A stretch of DNA of 64,000 nt from Janthinobacterium aquaticum. Lineage in GTDB: Bacteria > Pseudomonadota > Gammaproteobacteria > Burkholderiales > Burkholderiaceae_D. The notes beneath the pieces were generated by a model. It was not told where the DNA came from. It ran no database searches and saw only the letters and a program-made list of their open reading frames with translations. Below, one piece after another: positions 16,986 to 25,872 of the stretch (within the stretch, counting starts at the first letter, position 1; each line of letters starts with the position of its first letter). A program made the translations under genes and the position numbers. The stretch is taken from NCBI RefSeq assembly GCF_009208565.1, contig NZ_WFLK01000006.1, positions 1 to 64,000 on the forward strand. Direction: 5' to 3'.

Positions 16986-18869
16986 ATGACAGATCAAAGG
17001 GATGCTGCGCGGCAGCGCGCTGCCATGAAACAGTCAAGCACCGACGCGGCCCAGGCCAGCGGTTTGCCAGCCGATGAAGCTGGCACCGCACGCCCATTGC
17101 CGCCGCAGACGCTGGCGGTCGATTACCACTCCGTCCTGGCCGGCTCGCCTGACGCGGTATTGCTGTTCGATATCGATCATGCCGTGCTGATCGACGCCAA
17201 CCACCTGGCCGAGCAGTTGTTCGGACGCCCGCTGGCCGAGCTGCTGCAGGGCGGCATGGAGCAATTGTTCCCTGCCCGCCAGGCAGACGGCACCACCTCG
17301 CCGCAACTGCTGCAGGAAAAAATGCACGCCACCCAGCAAGGCAGAATCGTGGTGTTTCGCGCTGCCTGCTGCCACCGCAACGGCCACGCGATTGCCTGCG
17401 AAGTACGGCTGATGCGCGTGTCCGCGTCGGGACGCCAGCTGGTGCATGCGCGCGTGATCGACCTGACCGAGCGCAACCTGGCCGACGCGCTGCGTGCCGG
17501 GCAGAACAATCTGCTCGAAATGATTGCCCGTGGCGCGCCATTGCAGCCCACCCTCGAACGCATGTTGCTGATGATCGAAGGCCAGTCGCGCGGCGTATTG
17601 TGCTCGATCATGCTGCTGAGCAAAGACGGCAAGACCATGCGCAGCGCTGCCGCGCCAAGCTTGCCACCTGCCTATATGGCCCTGCTCGACGGTGTCGAGA
17701 TCGGCCCCGGCGTCGGCTCCTGTGGCACTGCGCTGTTTCTGCGTGAAGCAGTGGTGGTCAGCGATATCGAACACGATCCCTTGTGGGCGCCTTACCGGGA
17801 ACTGGCCGCATCATTCGGCTTGCGCGCCTGCTGGTCGCAGCCGATCTTTGGCCAGGACGAAACGCTGCTGGGCACCTTTGCCATGTACTACCGCGAAGTG
17901 CGCAGTCCCAGGGTGCAGGACATGCGCCTGATCGACATGGCCACCGACCTGGCCGGCATTGCCATTGGCCGCGCGCGCCACGAAGAAGAGTTGCAACGCC
18001 ACCGCACCCATCTGGAGGAGCTGGTGGTCGAACGCACGACCGCACTGACGCTGGCCAACAGCGAACTGGCGGCGGCGCTGTCGCACCTGTCGATCACGCA
18101 GGACGAGCTGGTGCGGCGCGACAAGCTGGCGGCGCTGGGCGCACTGGTAGCCGGCATTGCACATGAGCTCAATACGCCGATCGGCAACGGCCTGGTGGTT
18201 GCCACCACCATGGCCGAACGCACGCAGGCGCTGCGCGCCAGCCTGCCCGATGGCCTGCGCCGCTCCGAACTGGAAACCTACCTGGCCCAGGCCAGCGAAG
18301 CGGACGCCATCGTGCTGCGCAATCTGCAGCGCTCGGCCGACCTGGTGTCGAGCTTCAAGCAGATCGCCGTCGACCGCGCCAGCTCGCAGCGCCGCCATTT
18401 CCTGCTGCGCCAGTTCGTTGCCGAACTGATGCTGCCGCTGTCGGCCACGCTCAAGGGCAGCAGCCATACTTTGCAGCAGGACATCGCCGGCCATCTGGCG
18501 CTCGACAGCTATCCAGGGCCGCTGGGCCAGGTGCTGAGCAGCCTGTTTGAAAACTGTCTGCGCCACGCCTTTGACGGGCGCAGTAACGGCGTGATCAGCA
18601 TCACCGGGCGCGCCAGCGAGGACGGCAAGTCGGTGCTGCTGGCCGTCAGCGACAATGGCGTGGGCATCGCCGCCGACGACCTGGCGCGCATCTACGATCC
18701 TTTTTTCACCACCAAGCTCGGCTCGGGCGGCTCGGGGTTGGGCCTGCATGTGGCGCACAATATCGTCACCGGCGTGCTCGGCGGCCAGATCAGCGCCAGC
18801 AGCGACGGCCATGGTGCCACCTTTACCCTGCTGCTGCCGGTGGTGGCGCCGCAGGCTCCCGCAACATGA
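16986..18869 (+). CDS. Soluble PAS-GAF sensor histidine kinase
   Basis: A 627-residue protein without transmembrane segments. A PAS domain (about 50-165, AGSPDAVLLFDIDHAVLIDANH) is followed by a GAF domain (about 185-335, including IGPGVGSCGTALFLREAVVV), a coiled coil, a dimerisation helix with the phospho-acceptor in GIAHELNTPIGN near residue 393, and a HATPase domain with FENCLRH, SDNGVGI and GSGGSGLGLHV. The sequence ends after the ATPase, so no receiver is fused and no response regulator is adjacent. The signal is unknown. The GAF fold resembles those of light, redox or small-molecule sensors, but no chromophore Cys was identified. Confidence 0.87.
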   Translation: MTDQRDAARQRAAMKQSSTDAAQASGLPADEAGTARPLPPQTLAVDYHSVLAGSPDAVLLFDIDHAVLIDANHLAEQLFGRPLAELLQGGMEQLFPARQADGTTSPQLLQEKMHATQQGRIVVFRAACCHRNGHAIACEVRLMRVSASGRQLVHARVIDLTERNLADALRAGQNNLLEMIARGAPLQPTLERMLLMIEGQSRGVLCSIMLLSKDGKTMRSAAAPSLPPAYMALLDGVEIGPGVGSCGTALFLREAVVVSDIEHDPLWAPYRELAASFGLRACWSQPIFGQDETLLGTFAMYYREVRSPRVQDMRLIDMATDLAGIAIGRARHEEELQRHRTHLEELVVERTTALTLANSELAAALSHLSITQDELVRRDKLAALGALVAGIAHELNTPIGNGLVVATTMAERTQALRASLPDGLRRSELETYLAQASEADAIVLRNLQRSADLVSSFKQIAVDRASSQRRHFLLRQFVAELMLPLSATLKGSSHTLQQDIAGHLALDSYPGPLGQVLSSLFENCLRHAFDGRSNGVISITGRASEDGKSVLLAVSDNGVGIAADDLARIYDPFFTTKLGSGGSGLGLHVAHNIVTGVLGGQISASSDGHGATFTLLLPVVAPQAPAT

Positions 18870-18889
18870 CAAGAGGCAATTAGTACATC

Positions 18890-19084
18890 ATGAAAACATG
18901 GATTGCAGCACTGCTGCTGGCCGCCTGCACGGCTGCCCTTGCCGCCCCCGCGCCCTGGTACAAATGGCGCAGCAAGGTCGACGGCACGCTGTCATGCGCC
19001 CAGTCGACGCTGGGCTTCGGCTGGGAACTCGACTCGGGACCGTACAAAGATAGCCGTTGCGAAAAACCCGGGCGTGTTAAATAA
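18890..19084 (+). CDS. Small secreted protein of unknown function
   Basis: 64 residues. The N-terminus is a clear signal peptide (MKTWIAALLLAACTAALA-AP), leaving a mature chain of about 45 residues with WYKWRSKVDGTLSCAQ and a second Cys near the end, so one disulfide is possible. The C in LAAC is followed by T, and the AXA site three residues later favours signal peptidase I over lipoprotein processing. It lies 20 bp after the histidine kinase. No family is recognised. Confidence 0.6.
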   Translation: MKTWIAALLLAACTAALAAPAPWYKWRSKVDGTLSCAQSTLGFGWELDSGPYKDSRCEKPGRVK

Positions 19085-19153
19085 TAGATTCGTGGACAGG
19101 CAGGCGAGCAGGCAAAAACGATAAACATTATCCAACCACAATGAGGAGACAGC

Positions 19154-19753
19154 ATGTTTACCAATCCCGAACAATTCGCATCGGCCACCAAGGCTTTGTT
19201 TGAATTCCAGCTGATGACATTCAATACGCTGACCACCAAGGCGGTGCAAGGCGTGGAGCAGGTACTGGCGCTGAACATGGCCACCGCCAGGTCCGGCATG
19301 GAAGAGAGCATTGCCGCCGGCAAGGAAATCAGCGCCGCCAAGGATCCCAAGGCCGCACTGGCCGCCGCAGCAGCCCAGGTACAGCCGGGCGTGGCCGGCG
19401 CCAAGGCCTACAAGCAGCAGCTCGACGAGATCATCCGCGACATCCATACCGAATTTACCACCGCTGCCGAAGCCCACGTGGCCGAAGCCAAAAGCAATCT
19501 GAGCGCACTGATCTATGACGTGACCAAGAACGTGCCACCTGGCTCGGAAAACGCGGTCGCCATCGTCAAGGCCGCCATCGACAACGCCTTCCTCGGCTAC
19601 GAGCAGGTGACCAAGGCGACCAAGCAAGCGGTCAGGACAGTGGAAGAGCAGATCGCCAAGGCTTCGGCACAGGTAGCACAAAATACCGAAAAGGCTGCCG
19701 ACACGGTGGCTGAAACGGTGGAAAAGGCGGCGCCGAAGACGCGCAAGAAGTAA
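19154..19753 (+). CDS. Phasin family protein (PHA granule-associated)
   Basis: A 199-residue helical protein that begins MFTNPEQFASATKALFEFQ, as typical proteobacterial phasins do. It is rich in Ala and Lys, without membrane segments, and ends in an AAPKTRKK basic tail. Phasins coat polyhydroxyalkanoate granules and control their size. AGGAGA eight bases before the ATG supports the start. No PHA synthase is in the window. Confidence 0.9.
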   Translation: MFTNPEQFASATKALFEFQLMTFNTLTTKAVQGVEQVLALNMATARSGMEESIAAGKEISAAKDPKAALAAAAAQVQPGVAGAKAYKQQLDEIIRDIHTEFTTAAEAHVAEAKSNLSALIYDVTKNVPPGSENAVAIVKAAIDNAFLGYEQVTKATKQAVRTVEEQIAKASAQVAQNTEKAADTVAETVEKAAPKTRKK

Positions 19754-19761
19754 CCCAAGGA

Positions 19762-19870
19762 GTAGGTCGGATTAGCCGCGTAGGTCGGCTTAGCCCAAAG
19801 GGCGTAAGCCGACAACAGTTCTGCATGTCGGATTACGTTACGCCTGCGCGGCCCGACTAATCCGACCTAC
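19762..19870. repeat. Palindromic intergenic repeat, composite copy
   Basis: GTAGGTCGGATTAGCC is followed at once by a second, diverged start (GTAGGTCGGCTTAGCC) with a matching GTAAGCCGACAAC, then a spacer and the closing arm ending CTAATCCGACCTAC. The arm changes are compensatory (GGATTA/TAATCC versus GGCTTA/TAAGCC), which shows selection for pairing. Its end supplies the stop codon of the regulator at 19867. Confidence 0.85.
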
Positions 19871-20499
19871 GCCGGCCTGATGCGATACACGCAGCGACGC
19901 CCTCCCCCCAGCAAATATTCGCTGCGCTCGACCGTGCAGTCATCACCCAGCACGCTCTTGAAAATGGCCAGCTCGGAGCGGCAAAAATTCTGGCAAGCCG
20001 ATGCCGCCGCACAAATCGGGCAATGATTCTCCACCAGCAGCACGCTGCCATCGTCCTGCGCCTCTGCCTGCGCCATATAGCCTTCGCTGTCGCGCGCGCG
20101 GGCCAGACTGTCGACGCGCTGCAGCAAACTGGTGCCAGGATCAAGCTGGCGGCGGTAGGCCGCTTCGCTCGATGCTTCGCGTGCTGCAATAAGCTTGTCC
20201 AGCCCGGCTTCGCCAAAGAGGCTGCGCACTTGTGCAATCAGCTCCAGCGTCAGCTCGGCATGGCGGTCAGGAAAGCGCGCGTGGCCGCTGGCGCTTAGCG
20301 ACCAGCGCCGCGCTGGCCGGCCTACCTTGTCGGCCGTGTCGGCACAGTCGGCCAGCCCTTTTTCCTGTGCCATTTCGAGCTGGCGGCGCGCGCCCATCGA
20401 GGTCAGATCAAGCAGCGCGGCTACCTGCTGGGCCGTCTGCGCGCCGCGCATCTTGAGCAAAAACAGCACCTGCTCGAAGGTCGAGGCGGGCGTGCTCAT
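19867..20499 (-). CDS. HTH regulator with C-terminal Cys cluster (SufR/COG2345-like)
   Basis: 210 residues. The N-terminal winged helix is FEQVLFLLKMRGAQTAQQVAALLDLTSMGARRQLEMAQEKG. The C-terminal half has Cys at about 160, 163, 169 and 173 (ENHCPICAAASACQNFC) and another at 188, with a GGGRRCVYRI ending. This is the layout of COG2345 regulators such as the Fe-S sensor SufR. Metal or cluster binding is inferred. The TGA of the following MFS gene's reading partner overlaps here: the regulator's ATG 20499 overlaps the MFS stop (ATGA). Its own stop comes from the intergenic repeat. Confidence 0.75.
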   Translation of the reverse strand: MSTPASTFEQVLFLLKMRGAQTAQQVAALLDLTSMGARRQLEMAQEKGLADCADTADKVGRPARRWSLSASGHARFPDRHAELTLELIAQVRSLFGEAGLDKLIAAREASSEAAYRRQLDPGTSLLQRVDSLARARDSEGYMAQAEAQDDGSVLLVENHCPICAAASACQNFCRSELAIFKSVLGDDCTVERSEYLLGGGRRCVYRIRPA

Positions 20500-21725
20500 G
20501 CCACCGCCTCCAGCGCAGGCGGCTGCGCGTCGGCCAGCGCCAGCTGCCGGCGCCAGCTGCACATGCGCCATGCCGACCAGGCCGCCAGCACGGCGCCCAC
20601 CAGCAGTATCAAACGCGTATCGAGCAGTATCAGCAGCGAGCCGCCCAGCGCCACCACGATATTGGCAATGCAAAACGTGGTCGACAGCAGGCCCATCACG
20701 GCGCCCTGCCCGTGCACGCTGAAGCGCTCGGCGCACCAGCCCTGGATGACCGTGTTGTACAGCGCATTCGGTATGCCGAACAGCACGATGGCTGCGATGC
20801 CGACCCAGATATTACCCATCGCCAGCGTGGCTACCGCCAGCGCCACGGCCCCGCCATACCAGCTGGCGCGCAACAGCGGTGCGTGCCGGCTGGGGCCGCC
20901 CGCCAGCAAGGACGTCAGCGTCATGGTGCCGCACAGGCCGACATTGACCCAGGCAATCTGCTGGGCATTGTAGCCAGCCGTCTCTACCAGCCACAGCGGA
21001 TAGAACTCGTAAAAACTGGCGACGCCACAGGTCAGCGCCAGCTGCAGCACGAACAGCATGCGCAGGTCGGCATGGCGCAGCAGATTGAGCGAATGGCGTT
21101 CGCGCGCCACCTGCCACCACGGCGTGCTCAAGTGCGATGGCGCCTCGCGCGGCAAGGCCACAGCCACCAGCACGGCCACCAGCAGCAAGGCAATGGCGGC
21201 GATCCAGAACGGCACCGCCACGCCCCAGTGCAGCGTAGCGCCGGCCAGCAGCGGCCCCACCAGCCAGCCCAGGTAGAAAGCGCCGTTCAGCCAGGACATG
21301 GCGCGCAGGCGCAGCGGCCCTTGCAGCTGGTCGGCCAGCATGGCGCGCGCAACCGAACCATTGCCCTCAAGCAGGCCGGTAATAAAGCGCGCCACAATAA
21401 ACAGCGGATAAGACTGGATAAGCAAAGCCCAGGCCGTGATCGCGTGGCCCAGGCCGGCGCCAAGCGCGGTATACAGCAGCAGCGGACGGCGGCCGTAGCG
21501 GTCGGACAGCGGCCCCAGCAAGGCTGAACCGATCAACAAGCCCAACGGGTTGATGGTCAGCGCCAGGCCAAACAGCAGCTTCGATGGCAGGCCCAGGAAA
21601 TGGTTGAAGCTGTTAGCCGCCTCGGCCGCAAACAGCGGCGGCAGGATTGGGTACGGCAAGGATGCGCCTATGGTCGAGAGCAGCCCCAGAAGGCAGGCTG
21701 CGGTAATCAGGATAAGGTTCTTCAT
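20496..21725 (-). CDS. MFS transporter (TetA-like drug/H+ antiporter)
   Basis: About 409 residues and twelve predicted hydrophobic helices. The conserved loop 2-3 motif GPLSDRYGRRPLLLYTALG and the motif-C-like helices place it in the 12-TM drug:proton antiporter group. ATG 21725 (MKNLILITAACLLG) is preferred; a GTG at 21767 would add a charged, unlikely extension. It is translationally coupled to the SufR-like regulator downstream. The substrate is unknown. Confidence 0.82.
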   Translation of the reverse strand: MKNLILITAACLLGLLSTIGASLPYPILPPLFAAEAANSFNHFLGLPSKLLFGLALTINPLGLLIGSALLGPLSDRYGRRPLLLYTALGAGLGHAITAWALLIQSYPLFIVARFITGLLEGNGSVARAMLADQLQGPLRLRAMSWLNGAFYLGWLVGPLLAGATLHWGVAVPFWIAAIALLLVAVLVAVALPREAPSHLSTPWWQVARERHSLNLLRHADLRMLFVLQLALTCGVASFYEFYPLWLVETAGYNAQQIAWVNVGLCGTMTLTSLLAGGPSRHAPLLRASWYGGAVALAVATLAMGNIWVGIAAIVLFGIPNALYNTVIQGWCAERFSVHGQGAVMGLLSTTFCIANIVVALGGSLLILLDTRLILLVGAVLAAWSAWRMCSWRRQLALADAQPPALEAVA

Positions 21726-21868
21726 GCGGCCTGGCTGGACTTTCTTGTTATGTTTGCATGTGAGCACTATACGGCGCCCTCACAAATAAGTAAACAAAAT
21801 GATTTATATATAGAATTTAGCCACAAACGACAGAGAAATCGCTGTGCAAGCACCATCGCAGGGTTTAG

Positions 21869-21886
21869 ACTGTATATAAACACAGT
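21869..21886 (+). promoter_or_regulatory. LexA (SOS) box upstream of the FAN1-helicase operon
   Basis: CTGTATATAAACACAG at 21870-21885 matches CTGT-N8-ACAG exactly, is AT-rich in the middle, and is flanked by A and T as in the E. coli consensus. It lies 34 bp before the FAN1-like start and overlaps a possible -10 element, TATAAA. The divergent MFS promoter lies on its other side. Confidence 0.8.
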
Positions 21887-21919
21887 AAAAGCCTATCAGC
21901 CTTGCAACAATCCTTGACC

Positions 21920-23575
21920 ATGTCCCGTATTCTCGACAATCCTTTGTACTATCTGGAGAACTTCCAGGGCGTACTGCACTGGATCAGCACACGCTATGGC
22001 GACTTGCTGAGCGAGGAGGAGCAGCAGTTTATCGGCCACTTTGACACCCTGCCGCAAGCATCGCGCGCGCTGTTTGTGCGGCTCGTCATGCGTAAAGGCT
22101 GTTTGTTTCGGGCCAGCAAGCTTCAGTATGCGGAAATCGGCGACCCGCGCGCCGCCGCCCTGCCGCTGCTCGATGCTGGCTGGGTACAGCAAGACCCCGT
22201 TATCACCATCGACGAGGTATTCGAGCTGCTGCTCAAGACGGAAGTGGCGCAGGCGTTTGCCCTCGGCGCCAGCCTGAAGGCTGCGCGCAAGGCCGACCAG
22301 CTTGCGGCGCTGCGCGAGCAGTACAGTGAGCCACGCTGCTTTTCCGCGTGGCATCCCGCTTCCAGTGACGTGCTGTACCGTATCGACAACCAGCCACTAT
22401 GCGACCGGCTGCGCCTGATTTATTTTGGCAACTATCACCAGGACTGGTCCGAATTCGTGCTGGCTGACCTCGGCATCTACCAGTATGAAAAGGTCGAATT
22501 TTCGGCGCAGTCGCGCGGTTTCGGCACGCGCCAGGATATCGAGCACTACGAAGCGCTGCATCAGTGCCGCGAGCGTTTCAACGAGGCCGAAGCGCCGCAG
22601 GCCATCCTTGAACAACTGACCGGCCTGGCCGCCAGCGATGCGCACAATGCCTGGCTGGCCGGACGGCGTGAAAAGCTGCAATACCAGATTGCCCAGCATC
22701 TGGAAAAGAGCCAGGACTGGCTGGCCGCCTACCGCGCCTATGCCGATTGCCGCTATCCGGGCGCGCGCGGGCGCGCCATACGCGTGCTGGAAAAGGACGA
22801 GCAGCCACAACTGGCCTACGCACAGCTGCAGGTCGCCATGCAGGCGCCTGAAAGCGAGGCAGAACGCCAGTTGCTGCTGCGCATGGCGCCGCGCCTGCGA
22901 CGCAAGCTGGGCCACGCCAGGGAGCAAAAAGCCGCCAGCGCCGCCGTCGAACGCATCGACCTGCAATTGCCCTTGCCGGCCGACGCCTGGTATGTGGAAG
23001 GCGTGGTGCAGCAGCATCTGGCGCAGGACGATGCGCCCGTCTATTACGTGGAAAACACGCTGATCAATTCGCTGTTCGGGTTGCTGTGCTGGCCGGCCAT
23101 CTTCAAGGCCATTCCGGGTGCCTTTTTTCACCCTTTCCATCGCGGCCCGAGCGACCTGCACAGCGCCGATTTTTCGCTGCGCCGCGCCAGCGAATTTGCT
23201 GCCTGCCTGGCTGAGCTCGACAATGGCAGCTACCACGCCAGCATGCGCGCAACCTATGCAGCCAAGGCCGGTATCACCTCGCCGTTTGTCAGCTGGCAGG
23301 TGCTCGATGAAGACTTGCTGGAACTGGCGCTGGCCTGCATGCCGGCCGCCCACCTGAAAAAATCGTTCGAGCGCATCCTGGCCGACATCCGCAACAACCG
23401 CAACGGCTTTCCCGACCTGATCCAGTTCTGGCCGCGCGAAAAGCGCTACCGCATGATCGAGGTCAAAGGTCCGGGCGACCGGCTGCAGGACAACCAGCAG
23501 CGCTGGATCGCTTACTGCGCCGAGCACGCCATGCCGGTCAGCGTGTGCTATCTGCAATGGTCGCCTGCACCATGA
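21920..23575 (+). CDS. FAN1-like VRR-NUC structure-specific nuclease
   Basis: 551 residues from ATG 21920, the size of bacterial FAN1 proteins. The N-terminal half is helical (ILDNPLYYLENFQGVLHWI; FVRLVMRKGCLFRASKL resembles the FAN1 SAP-adjacent segment). The C-terminal VRR-NUC domain carries the PD-(D/E)XK site: GFPDLIQFW near residue 496 and the EVKGPGDRLQDNQ stretch near 513. FAN1 enzymes cut flap DNA and help remove interstrand crosslinks. The TGA overlaps the helicase ATG, and a LexA box precedes the gene, so it is probably induced by DNA damage. A TTG at 21902 is a weaker start. Confidence 0.9.
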   Translation: MSRILDNPLYYLENFQGVLHWISTRYGDLLSEEEQQFIGHFDTLPQASRALFVRLVMRKGCLFRASKLQYAEIGDPRAAALPLLDAGWVQQDPVITIDEVFELLLKTEVAQAFALGASLKAARKADQLAALREQYSEPRCFSAWHPASSDVLYRIDNQPLCDRLRLIYFGNYHQDWSEFVLADLGIYQYEKVEFSAQSRGFGTRQDIEHYEALHQCRERFNEAEAPQAILEQLTGLAASDAHNAWLAGRREKLQYQIAQHLEKSQDWLAAYRAYADCRYPGARGRAIRVLEKDEQPQLAYAQLQVAMQAPESEAERQLLLRMAPRLRRKLGHAREQKAASAAVERIDLQLPLPADAWYVEGVVQQHLAQDDAPVYYVENTLINSLFGLLCWPAIFKAIPGAFFHPFHRGPSDLHSADFSLRRASEFAACLAELDNGSYHASMRATYAAKAGITSPFVSWQVLDEDLLELALACMPAAHLKKSFERILADIRNNRNGFPDLIQFWPREKRYRMIEVKGPGDRLQDNQQRWIAYCAEHAMPVSVCYLQWSPAP

Positions 23576-25872
23576 CGGAGCCGCAAGCCTATACGGTGGC
23601 AGTACGCGCGCTGTGCGAATTCACGGCCAAGGTGGGCGACCTGGACCTGCGCTTTACGCCCTCGCCCACGGCCCAGGAAGGCATGGCCGGCCACGCTACC
23701 GTTACCGGCCGGCGCGACGACGATTACCAGCGCGAAATCACGCTATGCGGCGACTTCGGCCCGCTGCATGTACGCGGGCGCGCCGATGGCTACGATCCGA
23801 AACGCCGCCAGCTCGAAGAAATCAAGACCTACCGCGGCGAGTTTGAGGCCATGCCGGCCAACCACAGACAGTTGCACTGGGCGCAGGCGCGCGTCTATGG
23901 CCATTTGCTGTGCCAGCAATTGCAGCTGCCGATGCTGCGCGTGGCACTCGTGTATTTCGACATTGCCAGCCAGAAGGAAACCATCTTGCACGAAGAGTGC
24001 ACGGCCGAGGCGCTGCGCACGCATTTCGAACAGCTGTGCACGCTCTTTATCGACTGGGCCGAACAGGAACTGGCGCACCGCGCCAGCCGCGACGCGCAGC
24101 TGGCAGCGATGAAGTTTCCCTATGCCGACTTTCGCGCCGGCCAGCGCCAGCTGGCCGAAGCCATGTACAAGGCCAGCAACCGCAGCTGCTGCCTGCTGGC
24201 ACAGGCGCCGACGGGCATCGGCAAGAGCGTGGGCAGCCTGTTTCCGATGCTCAAGGCGATGGCCGCGCATGAGCTCGACAAGCTGTTTTTCCTGGCCGCC
24301 AAGGTGCCGGGCAGGCAGATGGCGCTCGATGCCTGTGCCATCCTCAAGACCAGTTCACCGCTGCTGCCGCTGCGCGTGCTTGAGCTAAGCGCCAAGAGCA
24401 GCGCCTGCGAGCATCCCGACAAGGCCTGCCACGGCGAATCGTGCCCGCTGGCGCGCGGCTTCTATGACCGCCTGCCGCAGGCGCGCAGCGCGGCGCTGGC
24501 CAGCGGCCTGCTGCTTGACAAGGAAGCCGTGCGCGCCATCGCCCTGCAGCAAGGCGTCTGCCCGTATTACCTGGGCATGGAACTGGCGCGCTGGAGCGAT
24601 GTCGTCATTGGCGACTACAACTATTATTTCGACCTGTCAGCCATGCTGTACGGCATGACGCTGGCCTATGACTGGAAGGTCAATGTGCTGGTCGACGAAG
24701 CGCACAATATGGTGGCGCGCACGCGCGGCATGTATACGGCCGAGCTGGAACAGGGGCAGCTGAAGCTGCTGCGCAAATATGCGCCCGAGCCTTTGAAAAA
24801 GCCGCTGGACCGGGTTTCCCGCCAGTGGACGGCGCTCTTGAAGGAGCAGGATGGCGACTACCTGGTACATGCGGCGCTGCCCGAAAAGTTTTTCAGCGCG
24901 CTGCAGGGCGTAGCCACCGCCATCGGCGATTATATGGCCGAGCATCCGGCCAGCCTGGACGAAGACCTGCAGCGCTTTTACTTCGATGTGCTGCTGATCA
25001 ATCGCCTGGCCGAGAGCTTCGGCGGGCATTCGCTGTTCGATGTCAGCAAAACCGCTGGCGGCAGCACGGTGTGCATCCGCAATATCGTGCCGGCGCCGTT
25101 TCTCAAGCCACGTTTCGAGGCCAGCCGCAGCACGGCGCTGTTCTCGGCCACCTTGAGTCCATGGAATTACTACAGCGACACGCTGGGCATGCCAGAAGGC
25201 ACGGCCTGGGTCGATGTCGACTCGCCATTCCAGGCCGAACAGCTGGCCGTGCGCGTGGCCGACGGCATTTCCACGCGCTACCAGCATCGCGGCGCCTCGC
25301 TGCTGCCGATCGCGCAGCTGATGGCGCAGCAGTACCAGCAAACGCCGGGCAACTATCTGGCCTTTTTCAGCAGCTTTGACTATATGGAAAAGACCGCCAC
25401 GCTGTTTGCGCAGCACTTCCCCGACGTGCCCATCTGGCAGCAGCCGCGCCGCATGGACGATGCGGCGCGGCGCGATTTTCTGGGCCGCTTCGGCCTGGAG
25501 ACGCGCGGCATCGGCTTTGCCGTGCTGGGCGGCGCGTTTGGCGAAGGCATCGACCTGCCTGGCGCGCGCCTGATCGGCGCCTTTATTGCCACGCTGGGAC
25601 TGCCGCAGATCAACCCGGTCAACGAACAGATCCGCATGCGCATGGGCGCGCTGTTTGGCGCCGGCTACGACTACACCTATCTGTATCCGGGCATGCAGAA
25701 AGTGGTACAGGCGGCCGGGCGCGTGATCCGCACGCAGACCGACAAGGGCGTGGTCTACCTGATCGACGACCGCTTTGCACGCCCCGAAGTGCGCCAGCTG
25801 CTGCCAGCCTGGTGGGATGTGCAGACGGCTAGCCGACCAGCAATCGCAGTTTCTGATAGCCAGCCTTGCTGA
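23572..25872 (+). CDS. Fe-S helicase of the XPD/DinG group with N-terminal nuclease-like domain
   Basis: 766 residues from ATG 23572. The first 180 residues resemble a Cas4/PD-(D/E)XK fold (GRADGYD then LEEIKTYRG near residue 80). The helicase has Walker A APTGIGKS near 212 and DEAH in VLVDEAHNM near 373. Cys at about 279, 286 and 291, and in GVCPYYLG near 330, match the 4Fe-4S cluster of XPD/DinG helicases. The C-terminal motor has GEGIDLPGARL and QAAGRVIRT. Translation is coupled to the FAN1-like nuclease, and the pair recurs in proteobacteria. It probably unwinds DNA during SOS repair. Its 3' end overlaps the convergent lytR-like gene by 44 bp. Confidence 0.9.
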   Translation: MTEPQAYTVAVRALCEFTAKVGDLDLRFTPSPTAQEGMAGHATVTGRRDDDYQREITLCGDFGPLHVRGRADGYDPKRRQLEEIKTYRGEFEAMPANHRQLHWAQARVYGHLLCQQLQLPMLRVALVYFDIASQKETILHEECTAEALRTHFEQLCTLFIDWAEQELAHRASRDAQLAAMKFPYADFRAGQRQLAEAMYKASNRSCCLLAQAPTGIGKSVGSLFPMLKAMAAHELDKLFFLAAKVPGRQMALDACAILKTSSPLLPLRVLELSAKSSACEHPDKACHGESCPLARGFYDRLPQARSAALASGLLLDKEAVRAIALQQGVCPYYLGMELARWSDVVIGDYNYYFDLSAMLYGMTLAYDWKVNVLVDEAHNMVARTRGMYTAELEQGQLKLLRKYAPEPLKKPLDRVSRQWTALLKEQDGDYLVHAALPEKFFSALQGVATAIGDYMAEHPASLDEDLQRFYFDVLLINRLAESFGGHSLFDVSKTAGGSTVCIRNIVPAPFLKPRFEASRSTALFSATLSPWNYYSDTLGMPEGTAWVDVDSPFQAEQLAVRVADGISTRYQHRGASLLPIAQLMAQQYQQTPGNYLAFFSSFDYMEKTATLFAQHFPDVPIWQQPRRMDDAARRDFLGRFGLETRGIGFAVLGGAFGEGIDLPGARLIGAFIATLGLPQINPVNEQIRMRMGALFGAGYDYTYLYPGMQKVVQAAGRVIRTQTDKGVVYLIDDRFARPEVRQLLPAWWDVQTASRPAIAVSDSQPC

